This document shows, in pieces, positions 56,565-64,000 of a stretch of 64,000 nt of DNA (within the stretch, counting starts at the first letter, position 1; every line of letters starts with the position of its first letter). Position numbers and translations under genes: made by a program. The DNA is from Oscarella lobularis. Lineage: Eukaryota; Porifera; Homoscleromorpha; Homosclerophorida; Oscarellidae. The stretch covers positions 744,001-808,000 of the forward strand of contig NC_089190.1 of NCBI RefSeq assembly GCF_947507565.1, given 5' to 3'. The notes beneath the pieces are model-generated. The model saw only the letters and a program-made list of their open reading frames with translations. It searched no databases and was not told the DNA's origin.

Positions 56565-58163
56565 GACGATCCTGCTCGATGGACTATCGCACGGCTTAAG
56601 GATTGGTTGCGACAACACAGTCGTAATGCACCGATCGGAGGAACTAGGTTACAGCTTGTGGCGCATGTGAACAGTGTAATGAGGCGCGACGAACTTGAGG
56701 CAGAGCTAGAAGCAGCGGAAGTACAAGTTCACGTTAGTCAGCCGCCGGATTATAGCATTCTTCCACGAGAGGATTCGACATGGTCAGATGATGTCGACAA
56801 CTTTCCGAAGCTAGACGAGGACGTGGTCGAGTCGTACCTCAAACAGTTTAGTGGTTATACTAAAGGCTGGAATACTGGAGTACGACTTGTGAGCGACGGT
56901 CATCTAACCGGTCTGTGTTACTTCGGTGAAGGTGGACGCGGCTTCTTCAAAGGGCGTTGCAAACCGACAATGTGCTCAACACCACCATTTTACAAACCCT
57001 TTGTTGTCGTGGATGTACCAGATAAAACAGACGGAGAGAGTCTCCAGATCCTTGGAGGAAACTGCACCTGCAAAGCAGGCCAGACGCAATCTTGCGTACA
57101 CATTTGTGCTTTGATCATAATGGTGTCTTTTCTTGGAGAACAGAGCTGCACGTCAAAGCCCTGGGTTAGACCTAGTGCGTCTGGTACCACTGCACAAGCC
57201 GTCACATTTGTCAAAAATCTTGATCTTGGACATGTGGGGCAAGCAAAAGAATGGGAAGGTGAAGCATTGTGCATTGACGACCTCGAATCGCTGTTTATAG
57301 AAGCGGAAGTTTCCTGCTCTTGGACCGATTACAGAAAAATCGAGCGAGAAAATCGGGAGAAAAGCGTGTCTTCTGAGCTTCAGGCTCGGATCAGTGTCGT
57401 CGATCCCGTAGCAAAACTGCAAGCCATTGCTAGGTCAAAATTGGAAGAAAATCTTACCGTTCAAGATCTTGTCGATGCGTTGCATGTGTCAAGTAGTGAA
57501 CGCGAGGCTATTGCTGAAATGACGTCCGACCAGGCTTTAACGCCTCTGTGGCATCAGGCTCGACAACTGAGAATAACATCATCTAATTTTAGTTTGGTAT
57601 GCAAGTATGGCGAGCCACGCCTTTTGCCACCGTCATCAGTAAAACGCCTGCTTGGAAACGAAGATTTGTCAGGTCTAGCACCAATCAAATACGGCCGATC
57701 TACGGAATCGAAAGCGGTAGAAGAGTACAAGCGCGTGACTTCACCACGTAGTGTTCATACCTGTGGATTCTACGTCGACGAAGATCTTCATTTCATAGGT
57801 GCATCACCGGACCGTATGATCGTACTTGCAGACGGCAGCAAAGGACTGCTAGAAGTTAAGTGCCCATTCAAACATAGATTTTCAAGTATAGTTCGTGCTC
57901 TCGAGGATCCCAATTTTTGCCTTAGCATCGACAACGGAGAGATTAAGCTAAAAAAGAATCATCAATATTACTATCAAGTGACAGGACAAATGGGAGTTTG
58001 CCAGATGAATTGGCTTCACTTTGTTGTATACACAGAAATTGAAATTCACATTGAAGAAATCAAGATCGACCACCATTTCTGGGACCAAATGAAACGTTGT
58101 CTGTCATCATGTTATTACAATCAAATAGGCAAGCTGCATTTAGAACGCTTGATGTCTGAGTGA
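56535..58163 (+). CDS. SAP-SWIM-YqaJ nuclease protein, 542 aa
   Basis: The chosen start is the ATG at 56535 (MASSSSTPSY), shared with the opposite gene; the frame is open further upstream through the TIR but has no better support. Residues about 12-50 form a SAP-like DNA-binding motif (WTIARLKDWLRQHSRN). A SWIM zinc finger lies near residue 177 (CTCKAGQTQSCVH). The C-terminal 200 residues are a YqaJ/lambda-exonuclease-type PD-(D/E)XK domain: ESKAVEEY, GASPDRM and LLEVKCP supply the acidic and Lys catalytic residues. The role in transposition is unknown; end processing or repair is plausible. No introns, stop TGA. Confidence 0.88.
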   Translation: MASSSSTPSYDDPARWTIARLKDWLRQHSRNAPIGGTRLQLVAHVNSVMRRDELEAELEAAEVQVHVSQPPDYSILPREDSTWSDDVDNFPKLDEDVVESYLKQFSGYTKGWNTGVRLVSDGHLTGLCYFGEGGRGFFKGRCKPTMCSTPPFYKPFVVVDVPDKTDGESLQILGGNCTCKAGQTQSCVHICALIIMVSFLGEQSCTSKPWVRPSASGTTAQAVTFVKNLDLGHVGQAKEWEGEALCIDDLESLFIEAEVSCSWTDYRKIERENREKSVSSELQARISVVDPVAKLQAIARSKLEENLTVQDLVDALHVSSSEREAIAEMTSDQALTPLWHQARQLRITSSNFSLVCKYGEPRLLPPSSVKRLLGNEDLSGLAPIKYGRSTESKAVEEYKRVTSPRSVHTCGFYVDEDLHFIGASPDRMIVLADGSKGLLEVKCPFKHRFSSIVRALEDPNFCLSIDNGEIKLKKNHQYYYQVTGQMGVCQMNWLHFVVYTEIEIHIEEIKIDHHFWDQMKRCLSSCYYNQIGKLHLERLMSE

Positions 58164-58176
58164 CTACTAAGTGTTG

Positions 58177-59730
58177 TTAGTGACGTTCTCCGATGAGACG
58201 TACCTGTAGGTTTACGAGAGCAGCTGTAATAATCATTATCTGATCCAAAGTACCTTGTGTTGTACTGTTGTTCTGTCGTCGGTTAATGTAATGAAATTCT
58301 CTTAGGCGGACAAAAGCTCTTTCGACATGAACTCTAGCTGACGCTAATTTTCTGCTGTAAAGTGCTTCCTGTCCTGTCAACTGAGCTCTGCCTTTCAGGA
58401 AAGACGGGATGGACAGGAACGCTTGACGTTCAGCAAGCAAGTCGGCAACTTTGAAACCCCTGTCAGCTAGAATTCTCTGTCCTGGTTTTACAAGCTCAAG
58501 AAGACCACTTTTCTCCACAGTCTTTCTGTCAGAAGTACAACCAGGGAATCCCGATGACATGTACACAAATGAACCAGTATAGAGATCAATAGCCGCCAAA
58601 TAGTTTACCGTCGTGTGATTTTTGTAGGAAGAAAACGTTGCTTTCTGAGTAGAAAGTTTTCGAGGCTTTTCGGTAAATATTTCTGTGCAATCGATTGCCG
58701 CTACTGTGTTTGGGAAGTACGCCAAAACGTCCCATTTGGGACCCGCGGTTGTTTGAGGCCAGCTGATTATTTTTGAGAAATGTTTGAAAAGGAACGGCAA
58801 CCATGCGCCCATGACCTTTGAAACGTAAGCTATAGAAACGCCAAAACGATATGCTAAGTCTTCTTCGTAGAGGCCCAATCGTAGTCTCAGCAGAACCATA
58901 AAAAATTCATCTTGCAGACAAATTTTTCGACTTGCTCCCGACATTTGACGGGCGGGATAGCCGTGATCAAGACGAATTCTTTCAACCGTTTGATCTGTGA
59001 CACCCTTTGTTGATGGAAACAGAACAATGCTCTTTGCTGCAGGCTCCAACCATGCCCACAGTATGTTAAACGTTTTCAACCCAACGATCCCTGTGTGAAA
59101 CTTCACTGCGGCATCAGATGTCAGTGAATCAATGCAAAATCTTTTCTTCTCCAAGGCAACCTGAAGCCGCGATCTTTCGATTCTTAACTGTGCGTTCTCG
59201 TCACGCAGTTCAGCGCAGTCCTTTCGCTGGCACTCTTCTTCGCAAACAGGCGGAACAGCCATCATAACATCATCATCATTATGTTCAACAGCAACGGGAT
59301 CTGCTGTTACGAAATCTTCTGAGCTTGCACAAATCCCTTCGATCTCAGGTATCGCTGACAGTCGACTTGTCCGATATGTCTTGTGAGAGAATACTGTAGG
59401 CAGGATATTCTTGTCCTTCGCACTTGGACCCCGTCTCTCCTCGTAATGAAGGTTGCAAATGACAGCGCTTGAACCAGGAATCCAATCGCGGCCTCTCGCA
59501 TCTTGACGAGATATTCTCCGTAAGACAATTTTGCGCACCGTCTCCGACATAGATGACAAGGAGAAGAGCTTCAATATTGATGCGGCGTTCGGGCAGCTTG
59601 TGCTGCTAAGCGATGAGCACCCACACAGAAGAGACGTACCGCCAGGTAGTTGAGGACAGCGATTTTTTCGATTGTGACAGCCTGGAACGCAGCACTGTCG
59701 ATAGCTTGGAGTAGACGACGACGAAGCCAT
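58177..59730 (-). CDS. THAP-DDE_Tnp_4 transposase, 517 aa
   Basis: The ATG at 59730 (MASSSSTPSY) lies in the right TIR. A C2CH THAP zinc finger spans residues about 12-100 (CCVPGCHNRK ... WIPGSSAVICNLHY). A coiled coil (RDENAQLRIERSRLQVALEKK) and an HTH (EEDLAYRFGVSIAYVSKVMG) follow. The DDE residues are in AAIDCTEIFTEKP, LADRGFKVADLL and VHVERAFVRLREF. This is the IS5/Harbinger-like DDE_Tnp_4 fold used by IS4EU/ISL2EU elements. The end is LIGERH with TAA at 58177-58179. Intact, single exon. Confidence 0.9.
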   Translation of the reverse strand: MASSSSTPSYRQCCVPGCHNRKNRCPQLPGGTSLLCGCSSLSSTSCPNAASILKLFSLSSMSETVRKIVLRRISRQDARGRDWIPGSSAVICNLHYEERRGPSAKDKNILPTVFSHKTYRTSRLSAIPEIEGICASSEDFVTADPVAVEHNDDDVMMAVPPVCEEECQRKDCAELRDENAQLRIERSRLQVALEKKRFCIDSLTSDAAVKFHTGIVGLKTFNILWAWLEPAAKSIVLFPSTKGVTDQTVERIRLDHGYPARQMSGASRKICLQDEFFMVLLRLRLGLYEEDLAYRFGVSIAYVSKVMGAWLPFLFKHFSKIISWPQTTAGPKWDVLAYFPNTVAAIDCTEIFTEKPRKLSTQKATFSSYKNHTTVNYLAAIDLYTGSFVYMSSGFPGCTSDRKTVEKSGLLELVKPGQRILADRGFKVADLLAERQAFLSIPSFLKGRAQLTGQEALYSRKLASARVHVERAFVRLREFHYINRRQNNSTTQGTLDQIMIITAALVNLQVRLIGERH

Positions 59731-60229
59731 CGTGCTGCGATCGAGAGCGTAGTGTGACGCGCAGACGCAGAATATTGGCGTACGATACCGGTAAGACAAG
59801 ATTTGTGGCGACGTGTTGTGTAATTTTTCGCTTTTGAAGACGCTACGCCGACGTGCGACGCTGTATCGGCGATTTGCGCCGTTAGAAGAAACGCTTACCT
59901 CAAGGCAGAAGGTGGGTGAGTAGGTTTGTAGACGCTCCATCCGGCGGTGAAGGTGCGCTGTTTGTGTGGGCTTTTGGAACGAAGTTGCAGCCGAGTATAT
60001 GTTTCTCAAGATGGCGGCGACATCGCAGTTTGCGGCGATAACGACTACAAATTAACCCAGGAAGCAAATGCTTGAGTCTGTCAAAACAAAGCCTACCGTA
60101 ATCCAATGCCCGTTCGACGCCAGACTCTCTCGTTCTTCGACAAATGCGCAGAAAATAATCGTTATTGATTGTACTCTTTACCGTCAACAAATGCGCATGC
60201 TCTAAAAAATCACGCCCCCTTAAAGGGTC
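59701..60229 (-). repeat. Right 529-bp TIR containing a promoter and start codon
   Basis: Inverted copy of 56036-56564. It includes the ATG at 59730 of the transposase. Confidence 0.92.
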
Positions 60230-60230
60230 T

Positions 60231-60475
60231 ATTATACGAAATCCAAAAAACGACATACGAAATACTATATACGAAACACTAAAGACGAAATATGGAATAC
60301 AGAATGAAAAATAAGAAATACAGAATACAAAATACGAAACACTAGTAAGAAACACAAAATACAGACAATAAATACAAAATACAGAATACGAAATGCGAAA
60401 CACAGAATACAAAAGAGGAAATACTAGTAAGAAATACGAAATACAGAATACGAAATACGAAATATAGAATGACCG
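60231..60475. repeat. AT-rich minisatellite of GAAATACGAAATACAGAATAC type
   Basis: Repeats of 7 and 8 bp (GAAATAC, AGAATAC, AAATACG) are arranged in longer imperfect units of about 15-45 bp. A short related stretch precedes the transposon (about 55990-56030), so the transposon may have inserted into the array. Confidence 0.75.
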
Positions 60476-60800
60476 AAAGGTGCACGGACCAATAGGCCAT
60501 TTTTCTTTATTATGTGGTAATCATAATAAAATATTAATATTTGTATAAAAATAGATGTTACTTTCCCATCCACATTTTGTGTCTTTCTACTAATAAACTG
60601 ACAAATGATTGAATATTTGCCTTGCATGGCAATGATATTTAATATTATAGAATAGTAACTTTTAGAATTTTGCCTTCGTTGAGGCCAATTCGGAAAGAGT
60701 CTTCAAAGATGAGTAAGCGAGAAGGAGAATTATTGAGAACAAACAAACGGCAGAGAAGGTGACATGCACTAGAGACAACGTCTAACTAAGGAAAGAATAA
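60476..60800. other. No gene recognised
   Basis: AT-rich sequence downstream of the retroelement copy; it may be the 3' untranslated part of the element at 60802-62690. Confidence 0.4.
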
Positions 60801-60801
60801 A

Positions 60802-62690
60802 TTAGCTATGTCTTAGATGAGGTTGAACTGGCGTTTGCGCTCCGTCGATAAGTCTGAAAAAGAAAAAAGACCGAAAATTCGAGACAGTTTGTGGGTTATA
60901 CTGCAGCAGGACGGAAAAGCGGCGCCTCCAGTAGCAGGCGAACTGATTTCGGTCGGATTTTCCCCTGGTGCGCTCGACGTGCGTCAGGAAAACTTTAAAG
61001 AATTCGTCTGCCAGCTTTCCCAGTGACCGAACTGCTCGAAGACGAGCGGGTAAAACCTTGCAGCTGCGCCTGAGGGCCGAATGTTGGCGTCGTACTTTTC
61101 GACCTTTGCTGCTTTTCGGATGATTGCCGCAGCGCAATCTTCGACAGCAGAACAACGGGACGCTTCGGAGCTCCAAGGACGAGCCAGAGAGATATCAAGC
61201 TCCATAGAAACACCGGCTTCGAATCTTCATGCAACAATGTCCGGTCAATTCTCGTTATTGAAATAGCAAAATCGCAGTTCGACCTTGCACGAAAGACCCG
61301 CGTCTCGAAAGCAGTCTGCCCAGCCGGAGACGATGTTGTTGTGAGCCCTGACTGGACCGCCGTGCTTGCAGGTTAGCAGGTGATAGCCTTGGTTGTCGAT
61401 AACAGAATTGCACTCGCAAGAGTCGAAGCAAGCAAGGGCTAAGTCGAGGGGACAGCCCAGTCTCATGTACGCTGCTAAACGAAAATCGTTAGACTTTAGC
61501 GCAAGCGCCCTTTAGGTAGGAACTGCGTCCACCCAGCGACCAGCCTGGCTGCCGCGGCAGGAGCGCAGACGAGCAACATCGCGATGGTCAGCGAAAACAC
61601 TTCAGCGGCCGAAGACCGGTAAATTTCGGAGCAAAGAGTTTTTTGTAGCTTTCCCGTAAATGACGACAGGTCCGACATAGTTTTGACTGGCGCCTTTTCT
61701 AAGTTTGGGCCAAGGCGGACTTGAAGAGACCACAATGCGAGGTTCAGAGATTGTTCGACGTAGCGGAGAGAAAGCAAGTCTTTGGTGCTGAGAGAGTTTG
61801 AAAAACGGTCTGGTAGGTTGGTCAGCGAGTTGCTCCATCCTGCTAGAAAAGCAGACTCTGTGATGTCAGACAGCAACGGCAAGCCAAAACCGCCTAATTT
61901 AATTGGCAGTGCTGCCTGTTGCCATTGTTTGTCCGACAGGTGGTTTACCAGAAGAATTTCTTCAAACGACGACCTGAAAGTGTTATCGTGGTGTGATAGC
62001 TCTTCGAAAAAGTGACGATGGAATAGTTCTCCGGAGGTGGTTGAGACTCGTTGCGTAGCAATGCGGAAGTAAGAGCAGACTGCATTGAGGATCTCCCAAA
62101 CTGCTTATCTTCGAGCCGAGCTCTGCCTTTTTAAAGAGTGACTTATGCAGAAGTCATCGCTGTATTCAGGTTGACCAATGGGCGCTCCGAGAACTGTTGT
62201 TCCAACCGATTGACAGGACACAGGCGACGATTGCGGGAGATGGACAGGGCAAAAAATATCGCACTTCCTGTCGGCGATGCAGAGGTGCAAATCGCCGAAA
62301 GATTGCTTAAGGTCCGAGAAAGCAGCAAAAACTTCCTGTGCTCAAAAATAAAGACGTCGTCGAGACACGTCAGAATGACGACGTTAGGAAGACTGCATTG
62401 CAAGTCCACCAACGTTTGATGGATTGCAACAGCTAATAGTGCCGGCCCCAAAGGGTCTCCTTGGTAGACGTCTTCCTAAGAAGACAGCAGTGTCACGCCG
62501 GAAGACAATACAAAGACAAGAGAGCTGAAGCGGCCGTACATTTGGCAAAAATGTGGCATTAACGACGGAAAGCTCTCTGAGAGACGTCGGCGTATTGCCT
62601 CACGACTAATAATTGAATTGCACGCGTTTTTGACGTCCGTCTTTAAAAGCATCCAGTCATTGAGGAGCGCTTGGACGTGATGAATGATGA
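60802..62690 (-). pseudogene. Retroelement: RT plus PD-(D/E)XK-like C-terminal domain
   Basis: From 62690 downward: LLKTDVKNACNSI (RT motif A), YQGDPLGPALLAVAIHQTL (motif B), VVILTCLDDVFIFEH (motif C, LDD), then LGLPLLSDITESAFLAGW in the thumb region. Near 61440-61250 come CECNSVIDNQGYHLLTCKHGG and WADCFRDAGLSCKVELR, and at about 61200 MELDISLARPWSSEA, an endonuclease-like region of PD-(D/E)XK type. The end is CYWRRRFSVLLQ near 60900. Stops and frame changes (about 62475, 62100, 61480, 61230, 61020) disable it. The 5' end is cut at a GA microsatellite. Class uncertain: a non-LTR-type RT lacking an LTR. Confidence 0.65.
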
Positions 62691-62745
62691 GTTCCGAACC
62701 GCAGGGTGTAGAGACGCCGTGTTGGATCGGCGAAAAGTAAGATGC

Positions 62746-62767
62746 GAGAGAGAGAGAGAGAGAGAGA
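62746..62767. repeat. GA dinucleotide microsatellite
   Basis: Eleven GA units lie at the upstream edge of the retroelement. Confidence 0.95.
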
Positions 62768-62792
62768 ATATATTTCAGTTACATAAAATAAA

Positions 62793-62890
62793 GCGCAGCT
62801 GCGCTAGAGCTAGAGTCGCAAGACCAACAAATAATAAAATACTCTATTATAAACAGTTCGAGTTTAACGGACGCGAAGCTGAGCTTCGCG
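62793..62890. repeat. Two perfect palindromes
   Basis: GCGCAGCTGCGC (62793-62804) and CGCGAAGCT-G-AGCTTCGCG (62872-62890) lie 67 bp apart, between two retroelement fragments. They could be part of a small non-autonomous element. Confidence 0.6.
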
Positions 62891-62959
62891 TTCCAAGTAT
62901 AGGTCAATACGGGAAGAGGAACCACACAAACGGGAAAGCTTATGGGTTATAATAATAAA

Positions 62960-63640
62960 GACGGAACATTGAAGAAGAACAGATAGACGACGACGCCAAT
63001 AGCACAAAAAAGTACTTTTGCCAGCCCGACCCTCAGAGCGTTGTACGAAATGTCCGAGACGATTGAGGAAATCACTTGCGTGCTTGCCCCAGCGTCCGAA
63101 GTGCTCTGCAACAACCGGAACAAAGCACGATGATGATCCGCAGACACGAACAACAGATGATTACTTCTCGATCTTTCTCTCCTCGCGGATTATTGCTGCA
63201 GTCCCATCTTCGACAGCAGCGCGACAACATGCCTTAGAACTCCAGGGATGTGCCAACGAGATATCGAGCTCGAACGATTCTCCTATTTTAGTGCCGAAAG
63301 CAACGATATTAGGGCGATCATCGTTATTGACATATTCATGACGGGGCTCGACACGGCAAGAGAGACCCGCATCTCGGACGCAGCCCAACCAGATACGACA
63401 CGGTTGTGGGACCGCAGCCATGCTTGCACGTGACAAGGTGGTGACAATTTTGATCAATTGGCTTTCCACATTCGCACGTCGTAATGCAAGCCGGAAAGGG
63501 AAGAGAGGCTGACCCAGGACTCATGCTAGATAACGAGCTCCTCTCGAGCGAGCTTTTTTTGCTTTCGCTTTCGGTGGCCCATTGCAAAATTGCTCCGTAT
63601 CTGTCGCATTTTTCTTTAATATCACTGGTATGTCCACTAT
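62960..63640 (-). pseudogene. Second copy of the PD-(D/E)XK-like domain
   Basis: From 63560 downward: CECGKPIDQNCHHLVTCKHG, VRDAGLSCRVEPR, then FELDISLAHPWSSKACCRAAVEDGTAAIIRE, VVAEHFGRWGKHASDFLNRL and YWRRRLSVLLQ. It aligns with the C-terminal part of 60802-61466, so two copies of one family sit head to tail. The RT is absent here. Frameshifts near 63440 and 63150. Confidence 0.6.
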
Positions 63641-63654
63641 CTACCGATATTACG

Positions 63655-64000
63655 TCATTCACTTTCCCGCAAACTGGCGAGAGAAAGCTCGTTCAAAAAG
63701 AAAGTCGTTTGTTGTCTGCGGAAAAAAGGTTCGTTTGAATCGGTGCTGTCCGCGCTGATACCGTTCAAGAGTGTCTCCCAATAGAGGGCAACACAGTCAA
63801 AGAAGCCTCTTTGAAAAAACAGACGCTTTCTGCCGCTGAATTCCACCGGGGGTAACCGATTTTGCTTTTTTACGCATTCGTCGATAAGCGAAACAATGCT
63901 TGTAAACAGGCGGAAAACATTTGTCTTTTCTCACGGCTTCTCGCAACGACTCGGCAATAATTATCGCGTTAGAATATCGGGTAGAAGGTGTCGTAGTAAC
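63655..64000 (-). other. Possible upstream piece of the same retroelement; unrecognised
   Basis: A minus frame (63655-63846; VEFSGRKRLFFQRGFFDCVALYWETL...) is protein-like but unrecognised. It may be the N-terminal region of the retroelement copy that follows, or an unrelated exon. Confidence 0.25.

Larger units (their letters stand above)
56036..60229. mobile_element. IS4EU/ISL2EU-type DNA transposon, complete
   Basis: This 4,194-bp element has 529-bp terminal inverted repeats (56036-56564 and 59701-60229; I count about four mismatches) beginning GACCCTTTAAGGGGGCG, with TA on each side (56034-56035 and 60230-60231) as the likely 2-bp target duplication. It encodes a YqaJ nuclease protein (+) and a THAP-DDE transposase (-), convergent and 13 bp apart. 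To my knowledge the pairing of a DDE transposase with YqaJ defines the IS4EU/ISL2EU group. Both genes are intact, so the element may be active. It lies in or beside an AT-rich repeat (60231-60475; related sequence at 55990-56030). Confidence 0.88.

Noticed and set aside
58177-60009. Longer N-terminal extensions of both TIR-borne ORFs (to 60009 and 56256)
   Set aside because: The upstream frames are open but lie in the TIR with no domain. The ATG of MASSSSTPSY directly precedes the THAP and SAP domains.

Overview
The window is eukaryotic, most likely from an invertebrate animal. It has small spliced introns (37-88 bp where phases can be checked), no operons and no ribosome binding sites. Its mix of Gypsy, Penelope-like, Helitron, PiggyBac, P element, pogo-like and YqaJ-bearing DNA transposons is what early-branching metazoans such as sponges or cnidarians carry. 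A sponge is my guess, not a demonstrated identity. I recognise no housekeeping gene. Nearly everything is mobile-element derived, except possibly one large acidic-repeat gene.

Layout. 1-5.8 kb: a pogo-like transposase split by a short-LTR Gypsy element with a 4-bp target duplication. 5.9-6.9 kb: an unrecognised spliced gene, with a paralogous fragment at 11.5-12.1 kb. 6.9-10.5 kb: an internally deleted Helitron (RPA-like gene plus helicase C-terminus), minus strand. 10.5-11.2 kb: PiggyBac remnant. 12.4-16.2 kb: a second decayed Helitron. 16.2-16.8 kb: a YqaJ/SWIM-type gene fragment.

16,911-22,361: an apparently complete 5.45-kb terminal-inverted-repeat element with a 6-bp target duplication. 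It carries two convergent genes whose exon phases all agree: a 482-aa integrase-like DDE protein and an 11-exon, 713-aa HECT E3 ubiquitin ligase. Its inverted repeats consist largely of a 15-bp minisatellite. This is my best candidate for an under-described system.

22.4-29.1 kb: P element remnant, minisatellite, a Helitron 3' end abutting a Penelope-like element, and a DDE transposase fragment. 29.1-43 kb: a 12.3-kb array of a 21-bp repeat, read on the minus strand as VDENEAA-type heptads, with a unique basic N-terminal domain at one end and a nuclear-localisation-like tail at the other. Diverged copies of the gene's upstream region lie in inverted orientation on both sides of the array. 43-47.7 kb: mostly unannotated, with a 200-bp assembly gap. 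47.7-49.3 kb: 5' part of a second short-LTR Gypsy. 50-53.9 kb: a Helitron RPA gene (intact) and a truncated Rep. 53.9-55.9 kb: a second integrase-like gene with a divergent partner. 56,036-60,229: an intact IS4EU/ISL2EU-type transposon whose 529-bp inverted repeats contain the start codons of both of its genes (SAP-SWIM-YqaJ nuclease; THAP-DDE transposase). 60.8-63.6 kb: two copies of a retroelement with a PD-(D/E)XK-like C-terminal domain.

The genes do not form one pathway. The window is a nest of elements. The palindrome TCACGTGA recurs, and in four cases sits 14-50 bp upstream of a start codon, which suggests a shared promoter element.
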